Shown: positions 12,194 to 22,949 of the stretch, one piece after another
Layout of the letters: each line of letters opens with the position of its first letter
Numbering within the stretch: the stretch's first letter is position 1
Source: Miscanthus floridulus
Lineage: Eukaryota > Streptophyta > Magnoliopsida > Poales > Poaceae
Length of the DNA: 64,000 bases
Assembly: GCF_019320115.1 (NCBI RefSeq)
Contig: NC_089581.1
Location: 70,973,155-71,037,154 of the forward strand
Direction: 5' to 3'
Made by a program: the position numbers and the translations under genes
Notes under the pieces: generated by a model
The model's input: only the letters and a program-made list of their open reading frames with translations
What the model was told of the DNA's origin: nothing
Database searches by the model: none

Positions 12194-13853
12194 AGAATGA
12201 ATCTCGTCCTCGAGATTCGGATGGTTCAAAGAGATTGGGATAGTCAGTTCTCAGATCTTCCTCTCTTTCCCACGTTGCCTCATCCACTGAGTGTCTGTTC
12301 CACTGAACCTTGCACATTCTTATTATTTTGCTCCTTGTGATTCTCTCCGCTATTTCCAGGATTCTCACTGGATACTCTTTGTATGATAGATCCCCTCGGA
12401 TATCCAGTTCTTCCAAGGGTAGTTGTTCCTCAGGTACTCTCAAACATTTCTTAAGTTGTGACACATGGAAAACATCATGAACACCTAAGAGCTGCTCTGG
12501 TAACTCTAACTGGTAAGCAACTTCTCCTCTTCTGTTGATGATCTTGAATGGTCCCACATACCTGGGTGACAACTTTCCCTTGGTATGGAATCTCTTTACT
12601 CCTTTCATAGGTGAAACTTTGAGATAGACAAAGTCACCAATTTCAAATGCCAAATCTCTTCTTCTCGTGTCCGCATAGCTTTTCTGTCGAGACTGTGCAA
12701 CCTTTAGGTTTTGCCTTATTGTTTGCACTTGTTTTTCTGCCAGTTGCAAAACATCTGGTCCAAAGACTTGGCTTTCCCCCGTTTGATTCCAAAACAATGG
12801 TGTTCTGCACTTTCTGCCATACAATGCCTCAAACGGTGCCATTTTAAGACTCTTTTGGTAGCTATTATTGTAGGAGAATTCGGCATAAGGTAAACTCTTA
12901 TCCCAACTTGTCCCATACTGCAGAGCACAAGCTCTTAGCATATCCTCTAAGATCTAATCTGTCCTTTCGGTCTGTCCATCTGTTTGAGGATGGTAAGCTG
13001 AGCTAAAGTTCAACTTCGTATCCATTGACTCATGCAATTTCTACCAAAAATGTGATGTGAACTGTGTACCCCTATCCGAAACAATCTTCTTTGGTACACC
13101 ATGTAAACATACAATCCTTTCCATATATAACTCTGCTAACTTTGCACTCGAATAAGTTACCTTGACCGAAATGAAATGGGCCACTTTTGTCAATCGGTCA
13201 ACAATCACCCAGATAGAGTCAAATCCTCTCTATGTACGGGGTAATCCAACTATAAAGTCCATTCCAACTTCTTCCCATTTCCACTCGGGTATCTTCATAG
13301 GCTGTAGTAAACCTCCTGCCCTCTGATGTTCTGCTTTCACTCTTTGGCACGTGTCACATATAGCCACATGTTCTGCTATGTCTCTCTTTAGTCCATACCA
13401 CCAGTACCTCTCTTTAAGATCAAGATACATTTTAGTACTTCCTGGGTGTATGGAATAGGCTGAGTCATGAGCTTCCCTCAATATAGACTCCCTAATAGAT
13501 TTTACTTCTAGCACACAAATCCTTTTACCGAACCATACTGTCCCTTGATCATCCATATGGAATCCTGGGGCTTTACCAATCACTATACGCTCTGCAATAT
13601 CCTTGATCCTCTCATCACCCATCTGTCCTTTACGAATCTCTTGTTCCAGAGTGGATTCTACCTCTAACTCCATGGTGTTGGCCACAATACCCAAATTCAA
13701 GTATTTGAACTCCTCACACAACTCTTCAGGTAGTTGAGTTGTATAGGCCATGTTCACATAACTCCTTCTACTCAAGGCATCTGCTACAACGTTAGCCTTT
13801 CCCGGGTGATAGTGAATATCCAAATCATAATCCTTGATTAACTCGAGCCATCT
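12192..13853 (-). pseudogene. Element C integrase with chromodomain (broken by stops)
   Basis: Minus-strand frame after RNase H. The order is: zinc-binding region with CDTCQRVKAEHQ, core with [11 protein letters not shown] and SDRGTQFTSHF, the DGQTER glutamate motif, then GDFVYLKVSPM, VGPFKI and HDVFHVSQLKKCLRV, ending in a chromodomain-like stretch with MCKVQWNRHSVDEATWERE. The catalytic D, D and E are present. Four TAG/TGA codons interrupt an otherwise continuous frame: TGA 13854-13856 at the junction with RNase H, and TAGs at 13230-13232, 13041-13043 and 12954-12956. No frameshift occurs in this part. The protein would insert the cDNA copy into chromatin, with the chromodomain biasing site choice. 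Confidence 0.85.
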
Positions 13854-15303
13854 TCACTGCCTCAGATTCAGATCTGACTGTGTGAATATATACTTTAGAC
13901 TCTTATGGTCCGTATAAATCTCACACTTATGACCAATCAGGTAGTGCCTCCATATCTTAAGAGCATGCACCACAGCTGCCAATTCCAGATCATGAGTCGG
14001 ATAATTTAGCTCATGTTTTCTCAGCTGTCTAGATGCGTAGGCAACAACTCTGCCTTCTTGCATAAGAACACCTCCTAGACCTTGCCATGAGGCATCACAA
14101 TAGATAGAGAAACTTTTGGTGAGATCAGGTAAGATGAGCACTGGAGCAGAAGTCAGTCTCTTCTTCAACTCCTCAAAACTGTCCTGGCATTGTTTAGTCC
14201 ATACAAATTTGGCATTCTTCTCCAACAACGCAGTCATGGGCTTGGCTAACGTAGAGAATCCCTCGATGAACCTCCTATAATACCCAGCCATACCTAGAAA
14301 ACTCCGAATCTCACTAACATCCTTAGGTGGCTTCCAACTCAACACATCTCTAACCTTCTTGGGATCTACTGCTACTCCTCCATTAGAGATTATGTGACCA
14401 AGGAAAGATACTTCTTTTAACCAGAACTCACATTTGCTGAACTTGGCATAAAGTTGATGTTCTCTAAGCTTTTGCAACACCAATCTCAAATGCCCTTCAT
14501 GTTCTTCTTCATTCTTAGAATACACTAGTATGTCATCAATGAACACGATGACAAACTTATCAAGGTACTCCATGAATACTTTGTTCATCAAATACATGAA
14601 GTAGGCAGGTGCATTAGTCAGACCAAAAGACATGACTGTGAACTCATACAGTCCATAGCGGGTCACAAAGGTGGTCTTGGGGATGTCAGCACGCCTTATC
14701 CTCAACTGATGGTATCCAGATGGAAGATCAATCTTGGAAAACACACAAGCCCCTTTCAATTGGTCAAATAGGTCATCAATTCTAGGCAATGGGTACTTGT
14801 TCTTAATTGTGACCTCATTAAGTGACCTGTAGTCTATGCACATCCTTTGTGTACCATCCTTCTTTTCTACAAATAGTACTGGTGCACCCCATGGTGATGA
14901 ACTAGGTTGAACATAACCCTTATCTAGCAATTCCCTTAGTTGTTTCTTAAGTTCTGCTAATTCATTCACTCCCATTCTATAGGGTCTCTTAGCTATGGGT
15001 GCAGTTCTAGGTAAAAGTTCAATTATAAACTCGATGTCTCGGTCAGGTGGCATACCTGGCAATTCCTCGGGAAAGACATCCGGGTACTCATTTGCTATCC
15101 TTATATCTTCTAAGGTTGTGCCCTCCAACTGATTAACCCGACAGATTTCTGTAGCAGACTGAGTTGCCATAAACACCACTTCTTCTCTAGTTGAAGTGAT
15201 AAGATTCACCGAGCTATTACCACAATTAATAACTGCTTTCTGCAACCTTAGCCAATCCATACCCAAGATGACATCGATACCGGTGGAATTTATGACTACA
15301 AGA
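13854..15303 (-). pseudogene. Element C reverse transcriptase and RNase H
   Basis: A long clean frame whose first Met is at 15266. The order is: MGMDWL at the end of the protease-linked region, [18 protein letters not shown] core with [49 protein letters not shown] and the catalytic FIDDILVYS, thumb with [11 protein letters not shown], then RNase H with [33 protein letters not shown] and [10 protein letters not shown]. It ends in a TGA at 13854-13856 where the family reads on into integrase. The frame is shifted relative to the upstream gag-protease. Catalytic aspartates are all present. Confidence 0.88.
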
Positions 15304-15316
15304 TTTGCTTGAAATT

Positions 15317-16012
15317 CTACCCCCTTATGCTGAGACTAGCAGCTAAGCATATCCACTCTGCTTTCATTACCCCACCAGGTGAGCTTACTAACATGTGTTT
15401 CTTCATAACACTTACTAGAATACCATGCTTCTTTATGAATGTATATGTTATGAAGGAATGCGAAGCACCAGAATCAAAAAGTACTGTAGCTGAGTTTGAG
15501 TTGACCAGAAACGTACCGATCACCACATCCGGTGCCTCCTGAGCTGTTTCAGCAGTAACATGGTTCACCTTTCCCCGAACGTGGTTCTGCTGTGAGTTAG
15601 TCTTCTTGGGGCATCTATTAGAGTAATGTCCCGGCTCTCCACAATTGAAGCACTTGTTGTCATTAACTGCATTTGGCGCTTTTGGTGCGCCATTCCTCTG
15701 CGGAGCATTGGGGGCATTATTCCTCACTAGTACATTGTTGGGTTGCTGCTGGCACTGAGCTGGTGCCTTGTACTGCTGTTGCTGCTGCTGTGCACGCTGC
15801 TGCTGCTGGTTGCGGTTGAGACCTGTCTGACCTTGATAGCGCTGCTGAGGTTGAGTTTGTTGAGGGTTGGTACGGAAGCGAGAGTTGCTCCCAGATTGCT
15901 GTCCTTGAAATTTTCTCTTCTTGTCCTCCATCTGGCGGCGCTTGTTCTCAATCACTAAAGCTTTGTCCACTAGCTGCTGGAAGTTAGCAAAGGTATGGGA
16001 CAACAGCTGGTA
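15317..16012 (-). pseudogene. Element C gag C-terminus (zinc knuckle) and protease
   Basis: In frame with the upstream gag but separated from it by the TAG at 16013-16015. It contains a glutamine-rich linker, a CCHC knuckle (CFNCGEPGHYSNRC) and an aspartic protease active site ([12 protein letters not shown]). The frame ends at a TAG at 15317-15319, where a run of five C (plus strand, about 15310-15314) replaces the run of six C at the corresponding place in element A (59071-59076). A one-base loss there explains the frameshift into the RT frame. The zinc knuckle packages RNA and the protease would mature the polyprotein. Confidence 0.85.
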
Positions 16013-16612
16013 CTAGAGACCATCATTCAAGCCCTCCATAAACAGCTCCTGCCTCTTTCCATCCTCGTCTACCTCAGTAGGTGCATACCATGACAATTGT
16101 ATAAACTTGTCACGATATTCAGCAACAGTCATGCCCCCCTGCTTGAGAGCCAAGAACTCCTTCTTCAGCTTCATCAGTCCTGCAGGCACGTGATGAGTGC
16201 GAAAGGCACTGCGGAACTCAGCCCAAGTGATGGGATTAGCTTCGGTGCGGCCAAAGCGGAATGAGTCCCACCAATCCTGTGCAGCTCCCTGCAACTGTCC
16301 CGAAGCATATAAAACTTTCTCCCTATCATCACATTGGGCAATTTCCAGTTGCCTCTCAATGGCACGTAGCCAATCATCAGCTTGGAGTGGATCGGCAGAG
16401 TGCTTGAATACAGGTGGGTGTCCTTTCAGAAACTCTCCCCTCTTATCCCTGACATGAGGGGGTGCATTTCCATTCCCTTGCCCCATGTTCTGCATGTTCT
16501 GGGCCATCTGCTGAAGCAACTGGGTCTGCATCATCATCAGCTGCTCCATGGAGACTGGGGGTGGTGGTGGCGGTTCCTCGCCTCCCTGGTTGTTTCTCCT
16601 GGTGTTCACCAT
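16013..16612 (-). pseudogene. Element C gag capsid region
   Basis: The chosen start is the ATG at 16612 (MVNTRRNNQGGEE), five codons after an upstream in-frame Met pair. A proline run is followed by the retrotransposon gag domain: KGHPPVFKHSADPLQADDWL, VLYASGQLQGAAQDWW, WAEFRSAFRTHHVPAGL, MTVAEYRDKFIQL. A TAG at 16013-16015 interrupts the frame just before the linker to the zinc knuckle. Upstream (16628-17356) is a leader with no coding potential. The product would be the particle-forming protein of the element. Confidence 0.88.
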
Positions 16613-16627
16613 CTGTAGAGGCATCAT

Positions 16628-17356
16628 ATAAGTCTCACATGTCCAAGCATATAACTCTTACAAGATACTGGTGTAACAAGAGTAGGTGTAGACAAGAGAT
16701 ATATGTAGGGTATGCAAGAAGATATTTGTTCTGAATTTTTTTTCCAGCGAGTTGGATAGCAGCAGTGCTGTAAAATGAGCATATCTCAGTCTCTGTTTAT
16801 CATATGATTGCGTAGCATACCTTTCTGGAAAGCTTATGAAATTCTCTACAACTTTCGTTTAGAACACTTTTTCAGATTCCAACGTTTACTTAGTCAAATT
16901 CAGACAATAAGAAGTACTGTTCCGGAATCCTGACAGCACAGAAACCTCGACTTACAACAGTTGTATCTCACAATTTGTAATAACTATTGAGGTGATTCCA
17001 GAGCCAGAAGAAAGATGTTGAAGTCTACTTATCTCCATAAAAATTTCATGACCTTTGAGTATCTAGGTTATGAGATATGAACTGATAAAAACAGACTGTT
17101 CCGAAAGATATAGAATAGACAGCATGATAAAACGAAACCCAACTATTTATTCATAATATCCTTAAACCTTAACCTTAACTAATGACCGTGGACATGCCCA
17201 CAAATCATCACAATCATATCAAAGACCCAAAGCAAACATTATTCATAATGATAAACATCCAACCATGCAACTAACACTTGTCCAACCATTAAAAGAAAGA
17301 AACTAAATACTCTCTCGCGTAGCTACGCGTGCTTATTACATATTTTTAAGACTCTC
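16628..17356. other. Gene-free leader between gag and the extra gene of element C
   Basis: AT-rich, no conserved frame. A similar leader stands upstream of gag in element A (60366-60749): both contain the words CATATCTC and GGAAAGCT near their gag ends. This suggests a conserved untranslated region, possibly structured. I see no clear hairpin that I can support by eye. Confidence 0.5.
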
Positions 17357-18409
17357 CTATGAGTACGGGTTGATGGTGGTGCTGGTGCTGGGGTCTCTAG
17401 ACTCTCCTCTAGTCCTCGGGGGTGACTGAGCGGGTACTCCTGAGTCTTCCACATCTAGACCTCCTAGCTGCTGCTTCAGTGTAGCGTTCTCACGAGCCAG
17501 CTGCATGTAGGCCCTCCCCATGACATCGAGCTCATCCAGGGCCTGATCCAAGTCAGTGTGGGTCTCAGCCAAGCACAACAGGGTAGGCCTCAGCCTCAGG
17601 TTCGTCTCTCCAAGTGGTGTAGCGATGTTGCACGTAGACTGTCCGCTCCGACGACGGGGAAGATAGCGGTCATCCTCCCAGGCGATGTCGTCGAAGTGAC
17701 GGTCGCGGTTGACCATCAACGCCTGTCGAGCTGCATCCCTGATGACGGCTGCACATGTGAGCCATGCAGTGGTGGCGCAGTGGATGTAGCGCACCCAAGT
17801 CCCCTCTCGGATGTACACTTCTGTCTCCCAGAAGCCGGTGTAGTCGGGGTGGGTCCAATGCTCCGTCCTGTACTGAACAGTGCCTCCAGGGTGGTAGCGA
17901 TGCACAAGTGCGAGAAGCCTAGGGTGGTAGTAGCCATCACCCTCCAAGTCGTAGTGGATCTCCGCAGTCCATCCCTGAGCCAACGGTGCATTATGATCAT
18001 CATCATTGTCATCATCCCCATCGTCTCCATCGTCTCCACCGTCTCCACCGTCTCCACCATTACCATCATCACCTCCATCAGCATCAGAATCATCAGAACC
18101 ATCTCCATCGTTGGGGTCACCAGCTCCCTCCTGGCCACCTTGTTCATGCTCCTCCATAGGATCCTCCTCAAAATCCTCAATCTCGATGGGCTCCTCGAAC
18201 ATAGGCACCTCTTCTGTTTCTTCATCCATTGGATCCTCCAGCAAGTCCTCCAGAGGTTCCCCCATGGGCACCTCCACAGGTGGTTCCTCCTCCTGGTTCC
18301 TCAGCGCTTCCACCAGATGTGCCGGGACATGCTTGCCCAAAGTGAACCTGGTCCTCCTGGTGGGCATCGGAATGGTCCTCTTGCACGCGGTCAGCTTGGT
18401 ACGGGCCAT
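17357..18409 (-). CDS. Extra 5' gene of element C with histone H3-like N-terminus
   Basis: An intact 350-codon gene between the primer site and gag. The protein starts MARTKLTACKRT. After Met removal, positions A1 R2 T3 K4, T6 A7, K9 and T11 match the histone H3 tail in register. Residues about 40-142 form a strongly acidic tract (ELxEDP repeats, then GDGSDDSD and runs of GGD/DDGDD). The middle (about 145-260) is a globular-looking W/Y-rich region (YRTEHWTHPDYTGFWETEVY). The C-terminal part (about 295-325) looks like a coiled coil (ARENATLKQQL). Extra genes here are known in Poaceae chromoviruses and some have been noted to resemble histone H3. The function is unknown. It is the only unbroken gene of this element. 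Confidence 0.8.
   Translation of the reverse strand: MARTKLTACKRTIPMPTRRTRFTLGKHVPAHLVEALRNQEEEPPVEVPMGEPLEDLLEDPMDEETEEVPMFEEPIEIEDFEEDPMEEHEQGGQEGAGDPNDGDGSDDSDADGGDDGNGGDGGDGGDDGDDGDDDNDDDHNAPLAQGWTAEIHYDLEGDGYYHPRLLALVHRYHPGGTVQYRTEHWTHPDYTGFWETEVYIREGTWVRYIHCATTAWLTCAAVIRDAARQALMVNRDRHFDDIAWEDDRYLPRRRSGQSTCNIATPLGETNLRLRPTLLCLAETHTDLDQALDELDVMGRAYMQLARENATLKQQLGGLDVEDSGVPAQSPPRTRGESRDPSTSTTINPYS
18012..18062 (-). repeat. Short tandem repeat encoding the acidic Gly-Asp tract
   Basis: The plus strand repeats a 9-base unit close to GTCTCCACC/GTCTCCATC, which on the coding strand gives GGD and GDD triplets of the extra gene. The 9-base period keeps the frame, so length changes here would not break the gene. 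Confidence 0.6.
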
Positions 18410-18576
18410 CTATAAGAATGAAAAGGTTGAGTATTAGAACAAAATAATTTTTGGCAATAGATAAAGAACAGAATATAAGCAAAAATTTTGTAGCAAATTA
18501 AAGTAGTAAAATAAAGATAATGTGATCCTAGAAACATCCATTTCTAACTAGGTTGTTCGTCCTACAGTCAGTTATA

Positions 18577-18588
18577 GCTCTGATACCA
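18577..18588 (-). promoter_or_regulatory. Primer-binding site of element C (initiator Met tRNA)
   Basis: The minus strand reads TGGTATCAGAGC three bases after the 5' LTR end (GGGTGCGACA). It is the exact complement expected for the 3' end of plant initiator methionine tRNA. Confidence 0.9.
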
Positions 18589-18591
18589 ATT

Positions 18592-21500
18592 TGTCGCACC
18601 CAATTTTGCAAAGCAAAACCAAGTACTCATATATGTGCGCCTAGGATGTCCAAACACACACATATATCACAAATTGCAGTAGTATCAAAGTAAAGTACTT
18701 ATTACATCGCATATCTCATCATAAAGTTAAATACAAAGTTTGCTCGAAGGCAATATTATTACAAACACAGCGGAAAAACTAGCCCAACTGCCACAGGGAC
18801 TCCAACTGGTGAACGTCTTCCTAGTAGTCCTGGACATCCTCCGGAAACTCTTCATATCCATTATCTGTTACCCATCCGAGATTTTCATTTGATGTAAAGC
18901 AAGTGTAAGCTCACCATGCTTAGCAAGTATAACAAAGGGATCTATGAGGCTCAAATAGGCTTGACACTATTTGACTGCGGTTCGCAATTTTAGTTGATCA
19001 ATTTTTAACAACCTGAATTACTACTTTAATGAACAGTCCCAATTCCCAAGTGGTATTAAAGTATCATCCAGCTTTGTCTCAATTCCCAACCATCCATCAT
19101 CCACAGTAACCACTAATCTTGAAGGATCCAGACCGCTCGTATCCGTGAGCACGGCTGCTATAATAGGTTAATTATTTCTGCAGAAATTGTACATCTTTAC
19201 CCACCGAGCCATGATTCCCAATGCCGGGGTTCACGAGACCCACTACACCTCTTCCCAGGAAGTGTGGCAGAGTTTCACTATGAAACCCTTAGCTAGTTGC
19301 ACTAACAAATCGTAGCTACAAAGGAATGGCACACGTGGGCATCGCAGCACGGTGCACACCCTAACAGAAAAAGGAAAGATACCCTCTTACCCCTTACTGG
19401 AGCTACAGACAAGCTAGTACAAACTAGATAATAGGTTAAAGTCAGAGCCATTTGACACTCGAGGTTGTACGGTCCCTCTTGGGTTGCCGCTTCAGGATAA
19501 AGTCCTTATGGAGAGGCACTAGAGTACTCAACCCCGTACTCCAGCCCCCTATCTGTTGCTAAAAAAAACTCCATTTTATCACATTGCATATAGTCTTTAA
19601 ATATGTTTAACAATTACTTCATGTTAAGCACTGCAGCATCTATCCAAAATGCCTACCCAATAAACCCAGGTATCAAGGATATGTGGTACAATGAATCATC
19701 TAGGTAAAGTCCTTAAAGGCAATTCAAATTAAACTCATGCATAAATGTAAGTGGTAGTAGTTCATAGGTAACAAGGGGCCTTTGGTACACTTGCCTTCCT
19801 CAAAGTCGTCCTGGGAATACTGCTGATCCTGCTAGGGGTCCTCAGTCACCTCGAATGGCTCACCCTCTAATCATGATCCAATCATCAATCAAGCATCATT
19901 CCAATCATTACATGCATACAAGATAGAACTCTATTAGAACAATACACCAAATAGTGAAAACATATGTTGAAAAGCTTACAAATCTGTTCTACGCATTTCT
20001 ACGAACACATGAGCGAAAGAATCACCCAAATCGGACTTAAAACGTGAAAGTTATGCATGAAATAAGATGTAATGGCAATTCTGTAAATAAACTAACCTAT
20101 TTTCGAATTAAAATAATTAAAAATCTGAATTTAAATGAAATCTAGACCGGGCTTACTATTTCTAGAAACTTCAGGGACTTGAATGAATAAAAACAGGACT
20201 AAATAAAAATTAGTTTGAACTGGACTGGACCGCGGGTTGATTTCTGGAAAAAGCGGGGGCTTTTCTGCAAAACATGCTCGGTTGACTAGGGTTTGACTCA
20301 TCTGCTGACTGGGCAGACACGTGGCGGTGACTGGTTGGCGCGGTGCACCATGTGGCGTGGGCCAGCTCTGACGCGGCACCGTGGACTAGGTCCGTGGGTC
20401 CACGGTGGACCGGTCATGCACCGAACAGGTACGTTTTAATCTCAGCCGTTCACCTAAGATCTAACGGCGCTGGTTCGTAGGCACGGAGGGATCGCCGAGG
20501 AAGAAAAGGGAGGCCGGCGGCGCCATGGCCGGTGCGCCGGGACCTTGGGCTATGGCTTCCTAGGGCACCAAAATGAAAGCTGAGGGCACGGGAAGGTGGA
20601 GGGGCTCACCGTGAGTCGCCTGGAGGGGAACGCGGCGTCCGGGAAGGCTCTGAGGATGGTCGTCGACGGCGGCCACAAACTGGAGAGAGAGAGAGCGCGG
20701 GTGAGGGTGTAGCCGGGCAAAACAGTGCCAAAATGCGAAATGGGATGTACCTACGGGCGCGGAAAGATCCGGCGATGCTTCGGGTGGCCTTGGCGTTGGC
20801 ATTCGTGCTCGGAAGGGGGAGGCTCTCACCGGCGGCGGTGGCTCTCGGTAGCAGGCAAAGGTGGGGAGAGAAGGCGGGGTCGGCTCGGGGTTTTATAGGC
20901 CGGGTGGTGCGCGGAATAAGGAAGGGAAGCAGGGAGGGGCTCGGCACCTTCCAAACAGCGCCGGTGACTTTCCATCGGTGACGCGCCATGGCCGGGCAAA
21001 AGAAGGAAGCTCGGGGAAGAAGAAAGGAAAGAGGAAAGGGCGCTGACCGGTGGGGCCGGAGCGCAGCGAGAGAGAAAGAGAGAGGGCGAGCGACGCGGGT
21101 GAAGCCAAGCAGGCCGCAGCGGCGTGCCGTCGCACGAAGCGGGCCGCAGCGAAGCAGCAGCTGGGCCGCCGAGTTGGTGCGCGCGCGCGGGTGGCCAGCT
21201 GGGCCGCGTGGGGTGCGGGCCAGCGTGCTGATGCGGGCCGTGTGCGGTGTGGGCCGGCGTGACAGGCCGCCGAGACAGGCCAGTGGGAGGAGGAGGGGGA
21301 AGAGGGCCAGGCTAGCTGGGCCAGAAAGTGTCTTTCTCCCTTTTTTTTCAAATCAAATGTTTATCAAATTCTACTTTCTCCATTTTCATTTTTAAGCCAA
21401 ATTCAAATAAGTTTTGAATACAAATTTCAAATCATCTAGCCCTACACTCAATCAAAACCCATATGACTCGGCATGAATGCAACAAACAAGTTTCTAAACT

Positions 21501-21617
21501 TATAGTTTATTTTATTTATTCAATATTTATTATTTGGCCTAAGTTAAAAATACCTAGAAAATGTAATAAATGCTAAGAATTAATTGCTAATTTGTGGTAA
21601 AAATTTTGGGTGTTACA
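18592..21617 (-). repeat. 5' LTR of element C
   Basis: 3,026 bp, from TGTCGCACCC to GGGTGTTACA on the plus strand. It pairs with 9135-12179. It contains the TATA box, a GC-rich leader block (20480-21310) and the 72-nt exon-like segment. Small indels and transitions separate it from the 3' LTR, consistent with a moderately old insertion. Confidence 0.9.
20891..20900 (-). promoter_or_regulatory. TATA box of element C 5' LTR
   Basis: The minus strand reads GCCTATAAAA inside the LTR. It is conserved in the 3' LTR (about 11440). Downstream the transcript would enter a pyrimidine-rich, GC-rich leader. Confidence 0.65.
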
Positions 21618-21622
21618 AAGGC
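21618..21622. repeat. Target-site duplication AAGGC (right) of element C
   Basis: The right copy of the duplication, directly after TGTTACA. Confidence 0.9.
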
Positions 21623-22344
21623 ACATCATGGCCCGATGTGGCCTAACTGGCCAGGTCAACGGTGTCAAGCGGCCTCCATGTGGTGGCCAAGCCCCGGCGC
21701 CGGTCTGCCACTGATGGCCAGGCTGATTCGGTGATCAGTGCCCATGATCTGGCCTGATAGCGCGATTTGGTGAAGCTCAAACTCCTAATCCGTGGATCAT
21801 TAGCGAGTTCTTCCTTAACCAAAGTCCTAGCCCTATATACCATCTTTGACTTCTCTTAAAAGACCATAGTCTAATTCTCAACGAATAAGGAGTAAAATCA
21901 TCACAAAGTGTTGAAAACTTGTGTTTTACTAATTTTTGTGAGCTCAATTTGACCAAGCTATGCACTGAATTAGCTCATGACCCAAAAATAAAAGTTGTTG
22001 CTCTACTCAAATACTACAACTTTGCTTAAGGGTGCTTTGCCATGCAAACAATCTATGACATAGTTCAAATTAGGTCAAACATACCACTTTAAATTGATGA
22101 CTTACACAATAACTAGGACTTAGAGACCAAACTAGCCTTAGTCATGAATACCAAAGTTGTTCCTTAGGCTATTCTAAACATGTTTAAGGTATTCCCAAGG
22201 TTCCACACACATTTCATACATTGGTTACATGTAAACCCTAACCTAAGGCAATTCAGTAATAACACATGCAATATAAGCCAACAAGGATGCTTGTGATCAT
22301 GCAATGTCAAGGTTAAATGCATGCTTAACACCTAGGGTGTTACA
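21623..22344 (-). repeat. Solo LTR of family B, part 2
   Basis: Continues the LTR interrupted at 9134. It ends GCTTAACACCTAGGGTGTTACA, the complement of the family-B LTR start. Its words (for example the complement of CATGTAACCAATGTATGAA) are closer to the LTR at 42509 than to those at 35311 and 53678, placing it in the same subfamily as the middle LTR of B2. Confidence 0.85.
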
Positions 22345-22349
22345 CACTT
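22345..22349. repeat. Target-site duplication CACTT (right) of solo LTR
   Basis: The right copy of CACTT; coding sequence of element A integrase resumes immediately after it. Confidence 0.85.
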
Positions 22350-22630
22350 GCTGCTAGAAATGAGATGTAAATTGAGTACCTCGATCAAACACAATTTTCT
22401 TGGAAACTCCATGTAGACACACTATCCTCTCCATATATAATTGGGCTAACCTCGGTCCATTACAAGTAGTCTAGATCGGTATAAAGTGAGCAACTTTAGT
22501 TAACCGATCCACTATTACCCAAATTGAATCATAACCTCTCTGGGTGCGTGGTAACCCAACAATAAAATCCATACCAACTTCTTCCTACTTCCACTCAGGT
22601 ATCTTCATTGGTTGTAGCAATCATGTAAGT
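22350..22630 (-). pseudogene. Element A integrase core, N-terminal part
   Basis: The minus strand continues the integrase cut at 5537: [41 protein letters not shown] and FDRGTQFTSHF. Stops replace Trp or Gln codons at several places. The frame runs rightward into an abnormal junction near 22636-22650, where it meets RT instead of the integrase zinc region. Confidence 0.8.
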
Positions 22631-22899
22631 CTTTGATATTCAGCATGCTCTTCTTCCATCTTGGAGAATACCAATATATCATCGATAAATACCACCACAA
22701 ACTTATCCAGAAACTCCACGAACACCTTATTCATCAAGTACATAAAGTAGGCAGGTGCATTGGTCAAACCAAAGGACATAACGGTGTACTCATACAAACC
22801 ATACCTTGTAGTAAAAGCTATCTTGGGTATGTCAGTTGCACGAATCTTTAGCTGATGATAGCCCAAACGAAGATCAATCTTAGAGAAAATGTAGGCACC
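22631..22899 (-). pseudogene. Element A reverse transcriptase, palm fragment
   Basis: The minus strand encodes [40 protein letters not shown] and the catalytic FIDDILVFS, ending at [10 protein letters not shown]. The thumb, RNase H and integrase zinc region that should follow are deleted (about 1.2 kb by comparison with element C). The other end is cut at 22899 by the B2/D insertion and resumes at 58494 with the fingers of the same RT. Confidence 0.85.
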
Positions 22900-22904
22900 C
22901 CTTG
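22900..22904. repeat. Target-site duplication CCTTG (left) of element D
   Basis: CCTTG at 22900-22904 and 35308-35312 flanks element D. The right copy overlaps the first two bases of the B2 LTR, so D inserted exactly at the B2 edge. Confidence 0.85.
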
Positions 22905-22949
22905 TGTTGACACCGTTTTTTGCACGTGTCAAAATAATCGGAGTGGACT

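Larger units (their letters stand above)
9135..21617 (-). mobile_element. Element C: complete Tekay-type chromovirus with an extra 5' gene
   Basis: This is a full element of 12,483 bp on the minus strand. The right LTR (18592-21617) is the 5' LTR, followed by a primer site for initiator methionine tRNA, an extra gene (17357-18409), gag, protease, RT-RNase H, integrase with chromodomain, a polypurine tract and the 3' LTR (9135-12179). It is flanked by AAGGC duplications and nested inside a family-B solo LTR, so it is younger than that LTR. The gag-pol frame has five in-frame stops and one frameshift, so it is non-autonomous now. The extra gene is intact. Confidence 0.92.

Noticed and set aside
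17558..18415. 285-codon plus-strand frame
   Set aside because: Antisense shadow of the intact extra gene of element C; its Ile/Ser runs are the reverse reading of Gly-Asp repeats.
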